From a bacterium (lineage in GTDB: Bacteria > Cyanobacteriota > Vampirovibrionia > Gastranaerophilales > Gastranaerophilaceae): DNA of 5,821 bases. The first letter of the stretch is position 1; each line of letters begins with the position of its first letter. Under the pieces are notes generated by a model. The model had not been told where the DNA came from and made no database searches. It was given only the letters and a program-made list of their open reading frames with translations. Position numbers and translations under genes: made by a program. This document shows positions 1-5,821 of the stretch, piece by piece. The stretch is from contig SFZC01000112.1 in the NCBI GenBank assembly GCA_004558955.1, forward strand, positions 1-5,821, read 5' to 3'.

Positions 1-99
1 TCATTAGAGAGAATTTTCTCAATAAAAAATCAATATGGAGTTGGGAAAAAGCATAAAGTAATAACAATAATGGGGATAAAATTCAAAATTAGAATGTAA
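1..99 (+). CDS. 3' end of a surface-glycan cluster gene (partial, function unknown)
   Basis: Frame 1 is open from the window edge to TAA at 97-99, giving 32 residues with the gene body off the left edge. The tail contains IFSIKN, then a short polar stretch, then HKVITIMGIKFKIRM. From memory, the pattern FSIKN...KVITI(L/M)GIK(I/F)K is a recurrent basic C-terminal (sometimes N-terminal) element of glycosyltransferase-like and other capsule/LPS-cluster proteins in host-associated bacteria. The element itself does not tell the enzymatic activity. The coding direction matches the downstream glycan genes, so this is probably the preceding gene of the same cluster. The other two + frames have stops within this stretch, which supports frame 1. 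The catalytic domain is not visible, so no function is assigned. Confidence 0.6.
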   Translation, partial: SLERIFSIKNQYGVGKKHKVITIMGIKFKIRM

Positions 100-114
100 G
101 TTATGATTCTATAA

Positions 115-210
115 ATATTGAAAAAAATGGCACAAAAGGGTTTAGAAAGAAGTAAACAATTCTCTTGGGAAAAATGTGCTAAGCAAATGATTGAGGTGAT
201 GACTAAATGA
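115..210 (+). pseudogene. C-terminal remnant of a GT4-type glycosyltransferase
   Basis: Frame 1 from 115 to TGA at 208-210 encodes about 31 residues ending KGLERSKQFSWEKCAKQ followed by MIEVMTK. The pattern (K)GLERxKxFSWEK.A is typical of the last helix of GT-B glycosyltransferases of family 4 (Glycos_transf_1), where it follows the nucleotide-sugar-binding domain. Nothing else of that roughly 350-residue enzyme is present: the same frame has TAA at 112-114 and the unrelated upstream gene stops at 99. Frame 3 just upstream (93-125) reads NVSYDSINIEK, which would join this frame if the A7 run at 121-127 had one base fewer. The relic may therefore be slightly longer and also frameshifted. ATG at 127 has no ribosome binding site, so translation is doubtful. 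The relic overlaps the next gene by 4 bases and carries its ribosome binding site. The family call rests on recognising a short motif. Confidence 0.55.
193..199 (+). promoter_or_regulatory. Shine-Dalgarno site for the FkbM methyltransferase
   Basis: GAGGTGA lies 7 bases upstream of ATG at 207 and is the strongest Shine-Dalgarno match near any start in the window. It fixes the methyltransferase start. It lies inside the last codons of the glycosyltransferase remnant, so it was probably inherited with that fragment. Confidence 0.75.
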
Positions 211-1178
211 GAGTACAATTTATACAAAATTTTATAGATAAACTTAGGGGGAAAAAAAATGCTCTTGAGTTAATTAAACAATTCAAAGAACTTAAAATAA
301 GTGTTTTAGATAACACAAATGCATTTGCTAATGCACTTGAAAAAAATATTGCTAGTAAAGCGGATGATATTCTAAAAGCAATTGAAAATCTAAAAGAAAA
401 TAAATATATTATAATTCCAGAAACATTTTTGACAAATTATCTAAATAAAATCAACAATAATGAATCTGATTGTATTCTTATTGATAATATTCTATTTAAA
501 AAAAATCAAAATGCATTTGGGCTAGCCGAGATTTTTGCACGTAGAGATTATGAAATTGCTGGAATTGAAGACTATGTCTTAATTGATGTTGGTGCAAATG
601 TTGCTGATTCTACTTTGTATTTTGCAAATAATGCTTGTTGTAGAAAAGTCTATGCATATGAGCCATTTTCAATGGTATATGGTGTTGCTAATGAAAATAT
701 TGATTTAAATCCGCATTTAAAAAATAAAATCAAATTAGCAAAGTATGGCTGGGGAAATTCAAATAAGATATTAAATGTTGCAGTATCAAATGATATAAAT
801 TTAAGTGGCGGAAATACAATATGTGATTTTTTTAACGAAAAATTACCAATACTAAAAAATTCTTATGATCAAATAGAAATAAAATCATCTTCAGAAGAAT
901 TAAAAAGGATCTTGCAGGAAAATCCTAGTTCTAAAATTATACTTAAAATGGATATTGAGGGTTCTGAATACGAATGTTTAGAAAATTTAGTTCAAAATGA
1001 TATGCTAAAATATATTAATATTATAGTTTTAGAATGGCATTTTAATGGCTATATACAAATTTTAAACATGTTAAAAAAACATAATTTTATATGTTTTAAC
1101 GAACGATTTCAGAATGAAGTCGGATTTATAAGGGCCGTTAATATGAATACAAAAAAGTATCAAGGGGATGAACAATGA
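207..1178 (+). CDS. FkbM-family SAM-dependent methyltransferase
   Basis: The 323-residue protein is a class I S-adenosylmethionine-dependent methyltransferase of the FkbM (Methyltransf_21) type. The SAM-binding glycine loop is VLIDVGAN at residues 124-131. The acidic end of strand 2 is YEPF at 151-154. The family's hallmark DIEGSE is at 249-254, preceded by ILKM, and a later strand reads IIVLEWH. There is no signal peptide or membrane segment, so it should be cytoplasmic. Residues 1 to about 110 form a lysine-rich, mostly helical region that I cannot assign. FkbM enzymes usually O-methylate hydroxyls on polyketides or on sugars of capsule, LPS or glycoproteins. In this cluster a sugar of the surface glycan is the likely substrate, which is inference. 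The start is set by GAGGTGA 7 bases upstream. The stop overlaps the next gene as ATGA (1175-1178), implying translational coupling. The gene is very AT-rich and carries a G5A8 run (247-259) at codons 14-18. Confidence 0.88.
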   Translation: MRVQFIQNFIDKLRGKKNALELIKQFKELKISVLDNTNAFANALEKNIASKADDILKAIENLKENKYIIIPETFLTNYLNKINNNESDCILIDNILFKKNQNAFGLAEIFARRDYEIAGIEDYVLIDVGANVADSTLYFANNACCRKVYAYEPFSMVYGVANENIDLNPHLKNKIKLAKYGWGNSNKILNVAVSNDINLSGGNTICDFFNEKLPILKNSYDQIEIKSSSEELKRILQENPSSKIILKMDIEGSEYECLENLVQNDMLKYINIIVLEWHFNGYIQILNMLKKHNFICFNERFQNEVGFIRAVNMNTKKYQGDEQ

Positions 1179-1894
1179 TTTATGTATTTGATATGGATGG
1201 GACACTTACACCTGCAAGAAAACCTATGACAGACGAGTTTGCAAAGGCTTTTTTGCCTTGGCTTAAAGCCAACATTGCTTTTATCGCCACCGGCTCTGAT
1301 TTTGCTAAAGTTGAAGAACAAATGCCAAAAGATATTATTAATGCTTTTACCGGCATTTATTGTGCTATGGGGAATGCTCTTTGGCAAAATGGAAAATATG
1401 CATATCTTAGAGATATTAAGCCTGAGGTGGAACTTCTTGAAGATTTAGAAAATTTTAGAAAAAATACTAAGTATCCTTATACTTTGTTCGATAATTATAT
1501 CGAAAAACGTACTGGAGCATTGAATTTCTGTGTGTTAGGTAGAAATTGTCCTTATGAAGAACGTGAACGTTATACTGCTTGGGATAGCTTAAACGGAGAA
1601 AGAAAAGAAATTCAAAAATTTTTAAGCAAAAAATATCCTCAATATGATTTTTCCTTAGGTGGGAATATTTCAATAGATATTGTTAAAAAAGGTTGTGGCA
1701 AAGGACAAGTCGCAAATCTATTGAGACAAGATTATCCAAATGAAAAAATAGTTTTCATAGGTGACAGAACGTTTGAGGGCGGCAACGATTATGAATTAGC
1801 TTGTGCCTTAAAAAAGTTGGATAACACTGTTGTTGTTCAAGTCGAAAACCCAAATCAAGTTTTAGAATATTTAATTAAAGAGGAAGATGTATAA
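1175..1894 (+). CDS. pmm: HAD-type (eukaryotic PMM1/2-like) phosphomannomutase
   Basis: This 239-residue cytoplasmic enzyme should interconvert mannose-6-phosphate and mannose-1-phosphate. HAD motif I is DMDGTLTPAR (D6 nucleophile, D8 acid/base). ATGSDFAKVEEQ (residues 38-49) parallels the GSDFEKVQEQ of human PMM2. The cap carries R112, G122-R123-N-C and R130, spaced exactly like human PMM2 R123, R134 and R141, which bind the sugar phosphate. GGNISID (162-168) matches GGQISFD, K175 is the probable motif III lysine, and GDRTFEGGND (196-205) is the Mg-binding motif IV, like GDKTMPGGND. Length is close to the 246 residues of PMM2. Most bacteria use the unrelated alpha-phosphohexomutase ManB/AlgC for this step, so the family choice is notable. 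AAGGGGA at 1162-1168 lies 6 bases before ATG. The gene overlaps the methyltransferase by 4 bases and manC by 1. A general HAD-IIB sugar phosphatase is the alternative, but the PMM-specific arginines and the neighbouring manC argue against it. Confidence 0.88.
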   Translation: MIYVFDMDGTLTPARKPMTDEFAKAFLPWLKANIAFIATGSDFAKVEEQMPKDIINAFTGIYCAMGNALWQNGKYAYLRDIKPEVELLEDLENFRKNTKYPYTLFDNYIEKRTGALNFCVLGRNCPYEERERYTAWDSLNGERKEIQKFLSKKYPQYDFSLGGNISIDIVKKGCGKGQVANLLRQDYPNEKIVFIGDRTFEGGNDYELACALKKLDNTVVVQVENPNQVLEYLIKEEDV

Positions 1895-3282
1895 TGAAAT
1901 CAATTATTTTAGCAGGCGGAAGCGGTAGCCGATTATGGCCATTATCAAGAGCAGAATATCCAAAGCAATTATTAACATTTGATGACAAAGGTAGTTTGTT
2001 GCAAAAAACATTTAAAAGGCTTTGCACATATTCAAAACCATCTGAAATTGTTACCGTAACCAATATAAAACACTATTCAAATATAAAATTACAATTGAAT
2101 AATATAGACAAATCTAATGTTGTGATAGGAGAACCTTTAGGAAAAAATACGGCTCCGGCTATTGCTGCAACATTAGAATACTTCAAGCAAAATTCAACAG
2201 AAGATGATGTTGTATTAATTGTGCCATCCGATCATTTGGTAAATGATGTTGAAGGTTTTAATAGAACAGTTGCAGAGGGTAAAATCTTAGCAGAACAAGG
2301 GTATATTGTTACCTTTGGAATAAAACCAAACTATCCAGAAACAGGATATGGGTATATTAAAACAGAAAAAAAACTGTCTACCGGCTATAAAGTTGAGAAA
2401 TTTGTTGAAAAACCAGACTTAGATACTGCAAAAAAATATGTTGACAGTGGAAATTATTATTGGAACGGCGGAATTTTTATGGGTAAAATTTCTACGTTTT
2501 TAAATGAGTTTAAAAAATATACTCCTGATATTTGTAAAAATTTAGAAAAGTTAGATTTTTCAAATTCTACCCAAATTGATTATTCTGTTTATGAAAAAAT
2601 GCCATCAATTTCTGTAGACTACGCAATTATGGAAAAATCTGACAAAATAGCTCTTGTTGAACTTCAATCTGATTGGAATGATTTAGGCTCTTGGCAATCT
2701 TTGTATAATATAAAAGAAAAAGATGAAAACGGAAATGTTTTAACGGGAAAAGTTGTGACAGATAATGTTAAAAATTCTTTTATATACTCTCAAAAAGAAG
2801 TGGTTGCTGTATCAAGCATAGAAAATATTATTCTTGTAGAAACAGAAGATGCAATTATGGCTTGCAGCCTTAATGAGTCACAAAATGTAAAAAAATTATA
2901 CGAAAAACTAAAAGCAAAGGAATCTGAGACAACAAAGCTTCATAAGACTGTATTTAGACCTTGGGGATATTATACATGTATGAATAGCGGAGCAGGATAT
3001 TTAACCAAAACAATTTGCGTAATGCCACATCATAAATTATCAGTACAATCACACAACCATCGGTCTGAGCATTGGGTTGTATTAGAAGGTACAGCTTTGG
3101 TTCTTAAAGATGGGAAAGAATATAATGTGTACCAAGGAGATAGCATAGAAATTCCTGTAGGTTGTAAACACTCTTTACAGAATCCATATGCAACCGAATT
3201 AAAAATCATAGAAGTTCAAAAAGGAGATTATCTATCTGAAGATGATATTATTCGCTATGAAGATTGTTATGGTAGAGTTTAA
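1894..3282 (+). CDS. manC: bifunctional mannose-6-phosphate isomerase / mannose-1-phosphate guanylyltransferase
   Basis: The 462-residue type II PMI-GMP protein (ManC/AlgA/CpsB/XanB type) matches the usual length of about 470. The N-terminal nucleotidyltransferase (about 1-285) has GGSGSRLWPLSR with PKQ at 23-25 for GTP and metal binding, EPLGKNTAPA from residue 80, the sugar-phosphate motif FVEKP (170-174) and WNDLGSW (261-267). It makes GDP-mannose from mannose-1-phosphate and GTP. A left-handed beta-helix/linker region leads to the C-terminal cupin isomerase (about 350-455). That domain has FRPWG at 354-358 and the metal-binding signature Q385-x-H387-x-H389-R-x-E392-H393-W, followed by LEGTA. 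It converts fructose-6-phosphate to mannose-6-phosphate. Both halves look intact, so with the adjacent phosphomannomutase the whole route to GDP-mannose is encoded. The start is supported by AAAGAGGA (1877-1884) 9 bases upstream and by TAATG overlap with the preceding stop. No membrane segments are seen. Confidence 0.95.
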   Translation: MKSIILAGGSGSRLWPLSRAEYPKQLLTFDDKGSLLQKTFKRLCTYSKPSEIVTVTNIKHYSNIKLQLNNIDKSNVVIGEPLGKNTAPAIAATLEYFKQNSTEDDVVLIVPSDHLVNDVEGFNRTVAEGKILAEQGYIVTFGIKPNYPETGYGYIKTEKKLSTGYKVEKFVEKPDLDTAKKYVDSGNYYWNGGIFMGKISTFLNEFKKYTPDICKNLEKLDFSNSTQIDYSVYEKMPSISVDYAIMEKSDKIALVELQSDWNDLGSWQSLYNIKEKDENGNVLTGKVVTDNVKNSFIYSQKEVVAVSSIENIILVETEDAIMACSLNESQNVKKLYEKLKAKESETTKLHKTVFRPWGYYTCMNSGAGYLTKTICVMPHHKLSVQSHNHRSEHWVVLEGTALVLKDGKEYNVYQGDSIEIPVGCKHSLQNPYATELKIIEVQKGDYLSEDDIIRYEDCYGRV

Positions 3283-3300
3283 AGTTACTAATTTGTATTT

Positions 3301-3495
3301 ATGAAATCGTTAGGCTTTACAAATCGAGAAAAAGAAGTATTACAATTAATTTGTTTAGGCTACACGAATGCTCAAATTGCTGAAGCTCTGAATATTAGTT
3401 TTTATACGGCTAAAGCGCATGTCTCAGCAATTCTTCAGAAAATGGGTGTCAAAAGACGGCTTCTCGCTGCCCTCAAATATTCCGGCGATTTATAG
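3301..3495 (+). CDS. stand-alone LuxR/GerE-type helix-turn-helix regulator
   Basis: The 64-residue protein is almost entirely one LuxR-type DNA-binding domain. FTNREKEVLQL (6-16) is the first helix, GYTNAQIAEAL (20-30) the scaffold helix with the invariant glycine, and NISFYTAKAHVSAILQKMGV (31-50) the recognition helix and following segment. K51-R52-R53 and a short last helix follow. The usual TVKxH is TAKAH here. No receiver, autoinducer or PAS domain is attached, so it resembles Bacillus GerE (74 residues) in architecture. A role as a transcription regulator, possibly of this glycan cluster, is inference. TAA at 3289-3291 in the same frame leaves ATG 3301 as the only upstream start. No clear Shine-Dalgarno precedes it, so expression may depend on coupling to manC, whose stop is 18 bases upstream. 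Codon use is slightly more GC-rich than in the glycan genes. The terminator hairpin begins about 10 bases after the stop. Confidence 0.85.
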   Translation: MKSLGFTNREKEVLQLICLGYTNAQIAEALNISFYTAKAHVSAILQKMGVKRRLLAALKYSGDL

Positions 3496-3504
3496 TAAAG
3501 AAAT

Positions 3505-3538
3505 AAAAAACGACTCGGATTTACCAAGTCGTTTTCTT
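3505..3538. terminator. bidirectional intrinsic terminator between convergent operons
   Basis: AAAACGACT (3507-3515) pairs perfectly with AGTCGTTTT (3527-3535). Inside it, a C-A mismatch (3516/3526) is followed by two G-C pairs (3517-3518 with 3524-3525) and a 5-base loop. On the + strand the stem ends in TTTT then CTT. On the - strand it ends in six T followed by ATTT, the stronger U-tract. It lies 12 bases after the LuxR-type gene stop and about 30 bases after the gyrB stop, so one hairpin can end both transcripts. Confidence 0.88.
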
Positions 3539-3565
3539 ATCGTTGTTATATTTAGAAATCTTTGA

Positions 3566-5821
3566 TTATGTATCAATGTTGGTTGCATAAACCGCATTGG
3601 TTTCGATGAAATCTCTACGAGGTTCAACTTTATCGCCCATCAAGATATCGAACAACTGGTCACAAAGCATTGCATCTTCAATATTTACCTTTAACAAAGT
3701 TCTTGTTGCCGGATCCATAGTTGTTTCCCAAAGTTGTTGTGGCATCATTTCTCCCAAACCTTTGAAACGTTGGATTTGCAAACCTTTTTGACCTCTATCA
3801 TCAATTATTTTTTGCAATTTTTCAAATGAATTGATTTCGTGTTTTTCTGTATCCGTTTCAAGTAACAAGCCGTTTGTTTCTTCAATTAGGAAATCACGGA
3901 TTAACGGATAAGAAGCTTTCAATTTCTTAAATTCCGTACTCTTGATAATACTTGGGTTAAGAATTACATGTTCTTCTTCGTTCAAGTGCAAGATGAAGGA
4001 ATATTTAGAGTTTTCAGGATTATATTTAACTTCAACCCTATAATTTTCAGCCTCTTGAATATTGTAGTTTTGAGCGTGGTCTGTCAAATAGTGATTCAAG
4101 TAATCACAAATTTCGTTCATCTTAGATTGGCTGTCAAAGTCTTCCAATTTGATTTCAGAACGTACCAAACCTCTTAAAAATACTGCCGGATACAAGTTCA
4201 AAATCGGGTTGTTGTATGAACGATAAAATTCTGACATATTTTTAATTAATTCAAGCAATTCTTCGCCCGTTTTAACATTCTTTTTGCTCATATCAGACAG
4301 GCTCAAGTTCTTGATGCCACGTTCTTTAAGCATTTTATCCAAAACGTGTTCATTGAACAGATATTCTGCCGTTTTTCCTTGTGTAACTTTGAATAGCGGT
4401 GGTTGCGCAATATAAACGTAACCTTGTTCAATCAAAGGTCTTGCATATCTGAAGAAGAAGGTTAACATCAATGTTCTGATGTGAGCACCATCGACATCGG
4501 CATCGGTCATGATGATGATTTTGTGGTATCTCAATTTGTCGATTTCGACTTCTTCTTCGTTTCTGCTGATTTTTATGCCGAAGGCTTGAACCATTGATTG
4601 AATTTCGTTGTTGCCGTAAATTCTGTCAAGTCTTGCTTTTTCAACGTTCAAAATTTTACCTCTCAACGGCAAAATCGCTTGGAACATTCTGTTTCTGCCT
4701 TGTTTAGCAGAACCGCCTGCTGAATCACCCTCGACAAGGAATATTTCGCATTTTTCAGGTTCTCTGTTTGAACAGTCTGCAAGTTTACCCGGAAGTGTTG
4801 AGTTTTCCAAAACGGTTTTACGTCTTGTCAACTCTCTTGCTTTTCTTGCGGCTTCTCTTGCACGTTGTGCTTGCAAGGTTTTCTCAATAATCATTTTTGC
4901 GATTTTAGGGTTAAATTCAAGCCATTCCTGCAATTTATCTCTAACTGCATCTTGAACGGCACCCATAGCCTCTTGAGAACCTAATTTTTCTTTTGTCTGA
5001 CCTTCAAATTCAGGGTTTGGAATTTTAACCGAAACGATTGCCGTTAAACCTTCACGGACATCTTCACCTGATAAGTTTTGTTCGGAATCTTTCAAGATAT
5101 TATTTTTTCTTGCATAATCGTTCAAAACACGAGTGATTGAGTTTCTGAAACCTGTTAAGTGAGTACCGCCGGAGTGAGTGTTGATGTTGTTTGCAAAAGA
5201 CAAAACGCTTTCTGTATATGATTCTGTGTATTGCATTGCAACTTCAACCTGCAAATCACCAACTACTTTATCTATATAAATAGGTTTTTCGTGTAAAACT
5301 GTTTTATTTTTGTTCAAAAATTCCACATAACTTCCGATACCGCCTTCGTAATGGAATACTTCAACTTCTTCCGAATCATGACGAGAGAAGATAATTTTCA
5401 AACCTTTGTTCAAAAATGCCATTTCTCTCAATCTGTTTGCAATAACATCGCAATCGATTTCAGTAGTTTCCGTGAAGATTTCTGGGTCAGGCCACCAAGT
5501 TGTTTTTGTACCTGTCTTGTCGGTTGCTTCTCCTTTTTCAACAGGGGCTAAAGGTTCGCCTCTCATGTATTCCTGACGCCAAACGTAACCTTGACGAGAA
5601 ACCTCTACGATATATTTTTCTGATAATGCGTTTACAACTGACGCACCAACGCCGTGCAACCCGCCTGATACCTTGTAACCGCCATCGCCGAATTTACCGC
5701 CTGCGTGAAGTACGGTGTGTACGATTTCTAAGGCGGATTTTCCACTATCAGGTTTGATGTCAACCGGAATACCACGGCCGTTATCTTCTACAGTAACGCT
5801 GTTATCTTTGTGGATTGTAAA
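3566..5821 (-). CDS. gyrB: DNA gyrase subunit B (partial, N-terminus beyond window)
   Basis: GyrB is the ATPase subunit of DNA gyrase (GyrA2GyrB2), which introduces negative supercoils. The reading frame stays open to the right edge, giving 751 codons and a TAA stop. By alignment with E. coli motifs (visible D13 equals D73, R76 equals coumarin-contact R136, E364 equals E424) about 60 N-terminal residues are missing, so the full protein would be near 810, as in E. coli (804). Domains in order: GHKL ATPase with EDNGRGIP (12-19) and GGLHGVGAS (53-61); transducer with the lysine loop QTKEKLGS (275-282); TOPRIM with EGDSAGG (364-370) and DADVD (440-444). A long insert follows (roughly 485-665), as in Gram-negative GyrB, then the C-terminal IQRFKGLGEMMPQQLWETTM and the end NIDT. 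QGRNRMFQAILPLRGKILN matches the GyrB version rather than ParE. The TTG at 5659 is an internal Leu codon of GGLHGVG, not a start. Promoter and start lie outside the window. Confidence 0.97.
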   Translation of the reverse strand, partial: FTIHKDNSVTVEDNGRGIPVDIKPDSGKSALEIVHTVLHAGGKFGDGGYKVSGGLHGVGASVVNALSEKYIVEVSRQGYVWRQEYMRGEPLAPVEKGEATDKTGTKTTWWPDPEIFTETTEIDCDVIANRLREMAFLNKGLKIIFSRHDSEEVEVFHYEGGIGSYVEFLNKNKTVLHEKPIYIDKVVGDLQVEVAMQYTESYTESVLSFANNINTHSGGTHLTGFRNSITRVLNDYARKNNILKDSEQNLSGEDVREGLTAIVSVKIPNPEFEGQTKEKLGSQEAMGAVQDAVRDKLQEWLEFNPKIAKMIIEKTLQAQRAREAARKARELTRRKTVLENSTLPGKLADCSNREPEKCEIFLVEGDSAGGSAKQGRNRMFQAILPLRGKILNVEKARLDRIYGNNEIQSMVQAFGIKISRNEEEVEIDKLRYHKIIIMTDADVDGAHIRTLMLTFFFRYARPLIEQGYVYIAQPPLFKVTQGKTAEYLFNEHVLDKMLKERGIKNLSLSDMSKKNVKTGEELLELIKNMSEFYRSYNNPILNLYPAVFLRGLVRSEIKLEDFDSQSKMNEICDYLNHYLTDHAQNYNIQEAENYRVEVKYNPENSKYSFILHLNEEEHVILNPSIIKSTEFKKLKASYPLIRDFLIEETNGLLLETDTEKHEINSFEKLQKIIDDRGQKGLQIQRFKGLGEMMPQQLWETTMDPATRTLLKVNIEDAMLCDQLFDILMGDKVEPRRDFIETNAVYATNIDT

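Noticed and set aside
3..53. Frame-3 + strand peptide ending WSWEKA, resembling another glycosyltransferase tail
   Set aside because: The match is only a few residues, and frame 1 over the same bases gives the much longer recognisable FSIKN...KVITIMGIK tail.
30..227. 65-residue hydrophobic reading frame on the - strand, looking like a small membrane protein
   Set aside because: It lies opposite the glycan-gene tail, the remnant and the FkbM start. Its hydrophobicity comes from poly-A/T complement, and no ribosome binding site is evident.
1160..2063. Short frames opposite or out of frame with the phosphomannomutase and manC
   Set aside because: They overlap strongly supported enzymes and have no family features of their own.
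5657..5659. TTG as a start codon for gyrB
   Set aside because: The frame continues upstream to the window edge with conserved GyrB sequence (EDNGRGIP, then LHAGGKFGDGGYKVSGG), so this is an internal leucine codon.
5351..5757. Two + strand reading frames inside gyrB
   Set aside because: They are antisense to a conserved coding region and show no domain-like sequence or ribosome binding site.
3566..5821. ParE (topoisomerase IV) instead of GyrB
   Set aside because: Near-identity to GyrB around EGDSAGGSAKQGRNR and QRFKGLGEM, the long Gram-negative GyrB insert and the NIDT ending all favour GyrB.
1..5821. CRISPR arrays, tRNA genes, insertion sequences or riboswitches
   Set aside because: I saw no regularly spaced repeats, cloverleaf-like sequences, transposase motifs or terminal inverted repeats. 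The only clear hairpin is the terminator near 3505-3538.

Overview
The window is an AT-rich bacterial segment with two convergent units. On the + strand is the tail of a surface-glycan gene cluster; on the - strand is a gyrB gene cut by the right edge. Gene density is high, overlaps are 1 to 4 bases, Shine-Dalgarno sites are good, and there are no introns. No ribosomal RNA or other decisive phylum marker is present. AT-rich glycan genes, a Gram-negative-style long GyrB and an orphan LuxR-type helix-turn-helix protein would fit a host-associated, Gram-negative-like lineage, for example gut Vampirovibrionia/Gastranaerophilales. That placement is a guess and is not shown by the sequence.

Left part (1-1178). 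The window opens inside the last 32 codons of a glycan-cluster gene whose C-terminal tail I recognise as a motif, though I cannot tell its function. Next comes an approximately 30-codon relic that reads like the extreme C-terminus of a family-4 (GT-B) glycosyltransferase. It overlaps the start of an FkbM-family methyltransferase gene by 4 bases and contains that gene's ribosome binding site. This looks like a recombination scar.

Middle (1175-3282). The methyltransferase gene overlaps a HAD-type phosphomannomutase that resembles eukaryotic PMM1/PMM2. That gene in turn overlaps manC, a bifunctional mannose-6-phosphate isomerase / mannose-1-phosphate guanylyltransferase. Together the two genes encode every step from fructose-6-phosphate to GDP-mannose: isomerase (ManC C-terminus), mutase (PMM), guanylyltransferase (ManC N-terminus). 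GDP-mannose would supply mannose, or derived sugars such as fucose or rhamnose, to the surface polysaccharide. FkbM proteins commonly O-methylate such sugars.

Right part (3301-5821). A 64-residue stand-alone LuxR/GerE-type DNA-binding protein follows manC after 18 bases and probably ends the operon. A near-perfect hairpin with U-tracts in both directions (about 3505-3538) separates it from the convergent gyrB. The gyrB fragment has 751 codons and lacks about 60 N-terminal residues by comparison with E. coli GyrB. It is a housekeeping gene with visibly higher GC than the glycan genes.
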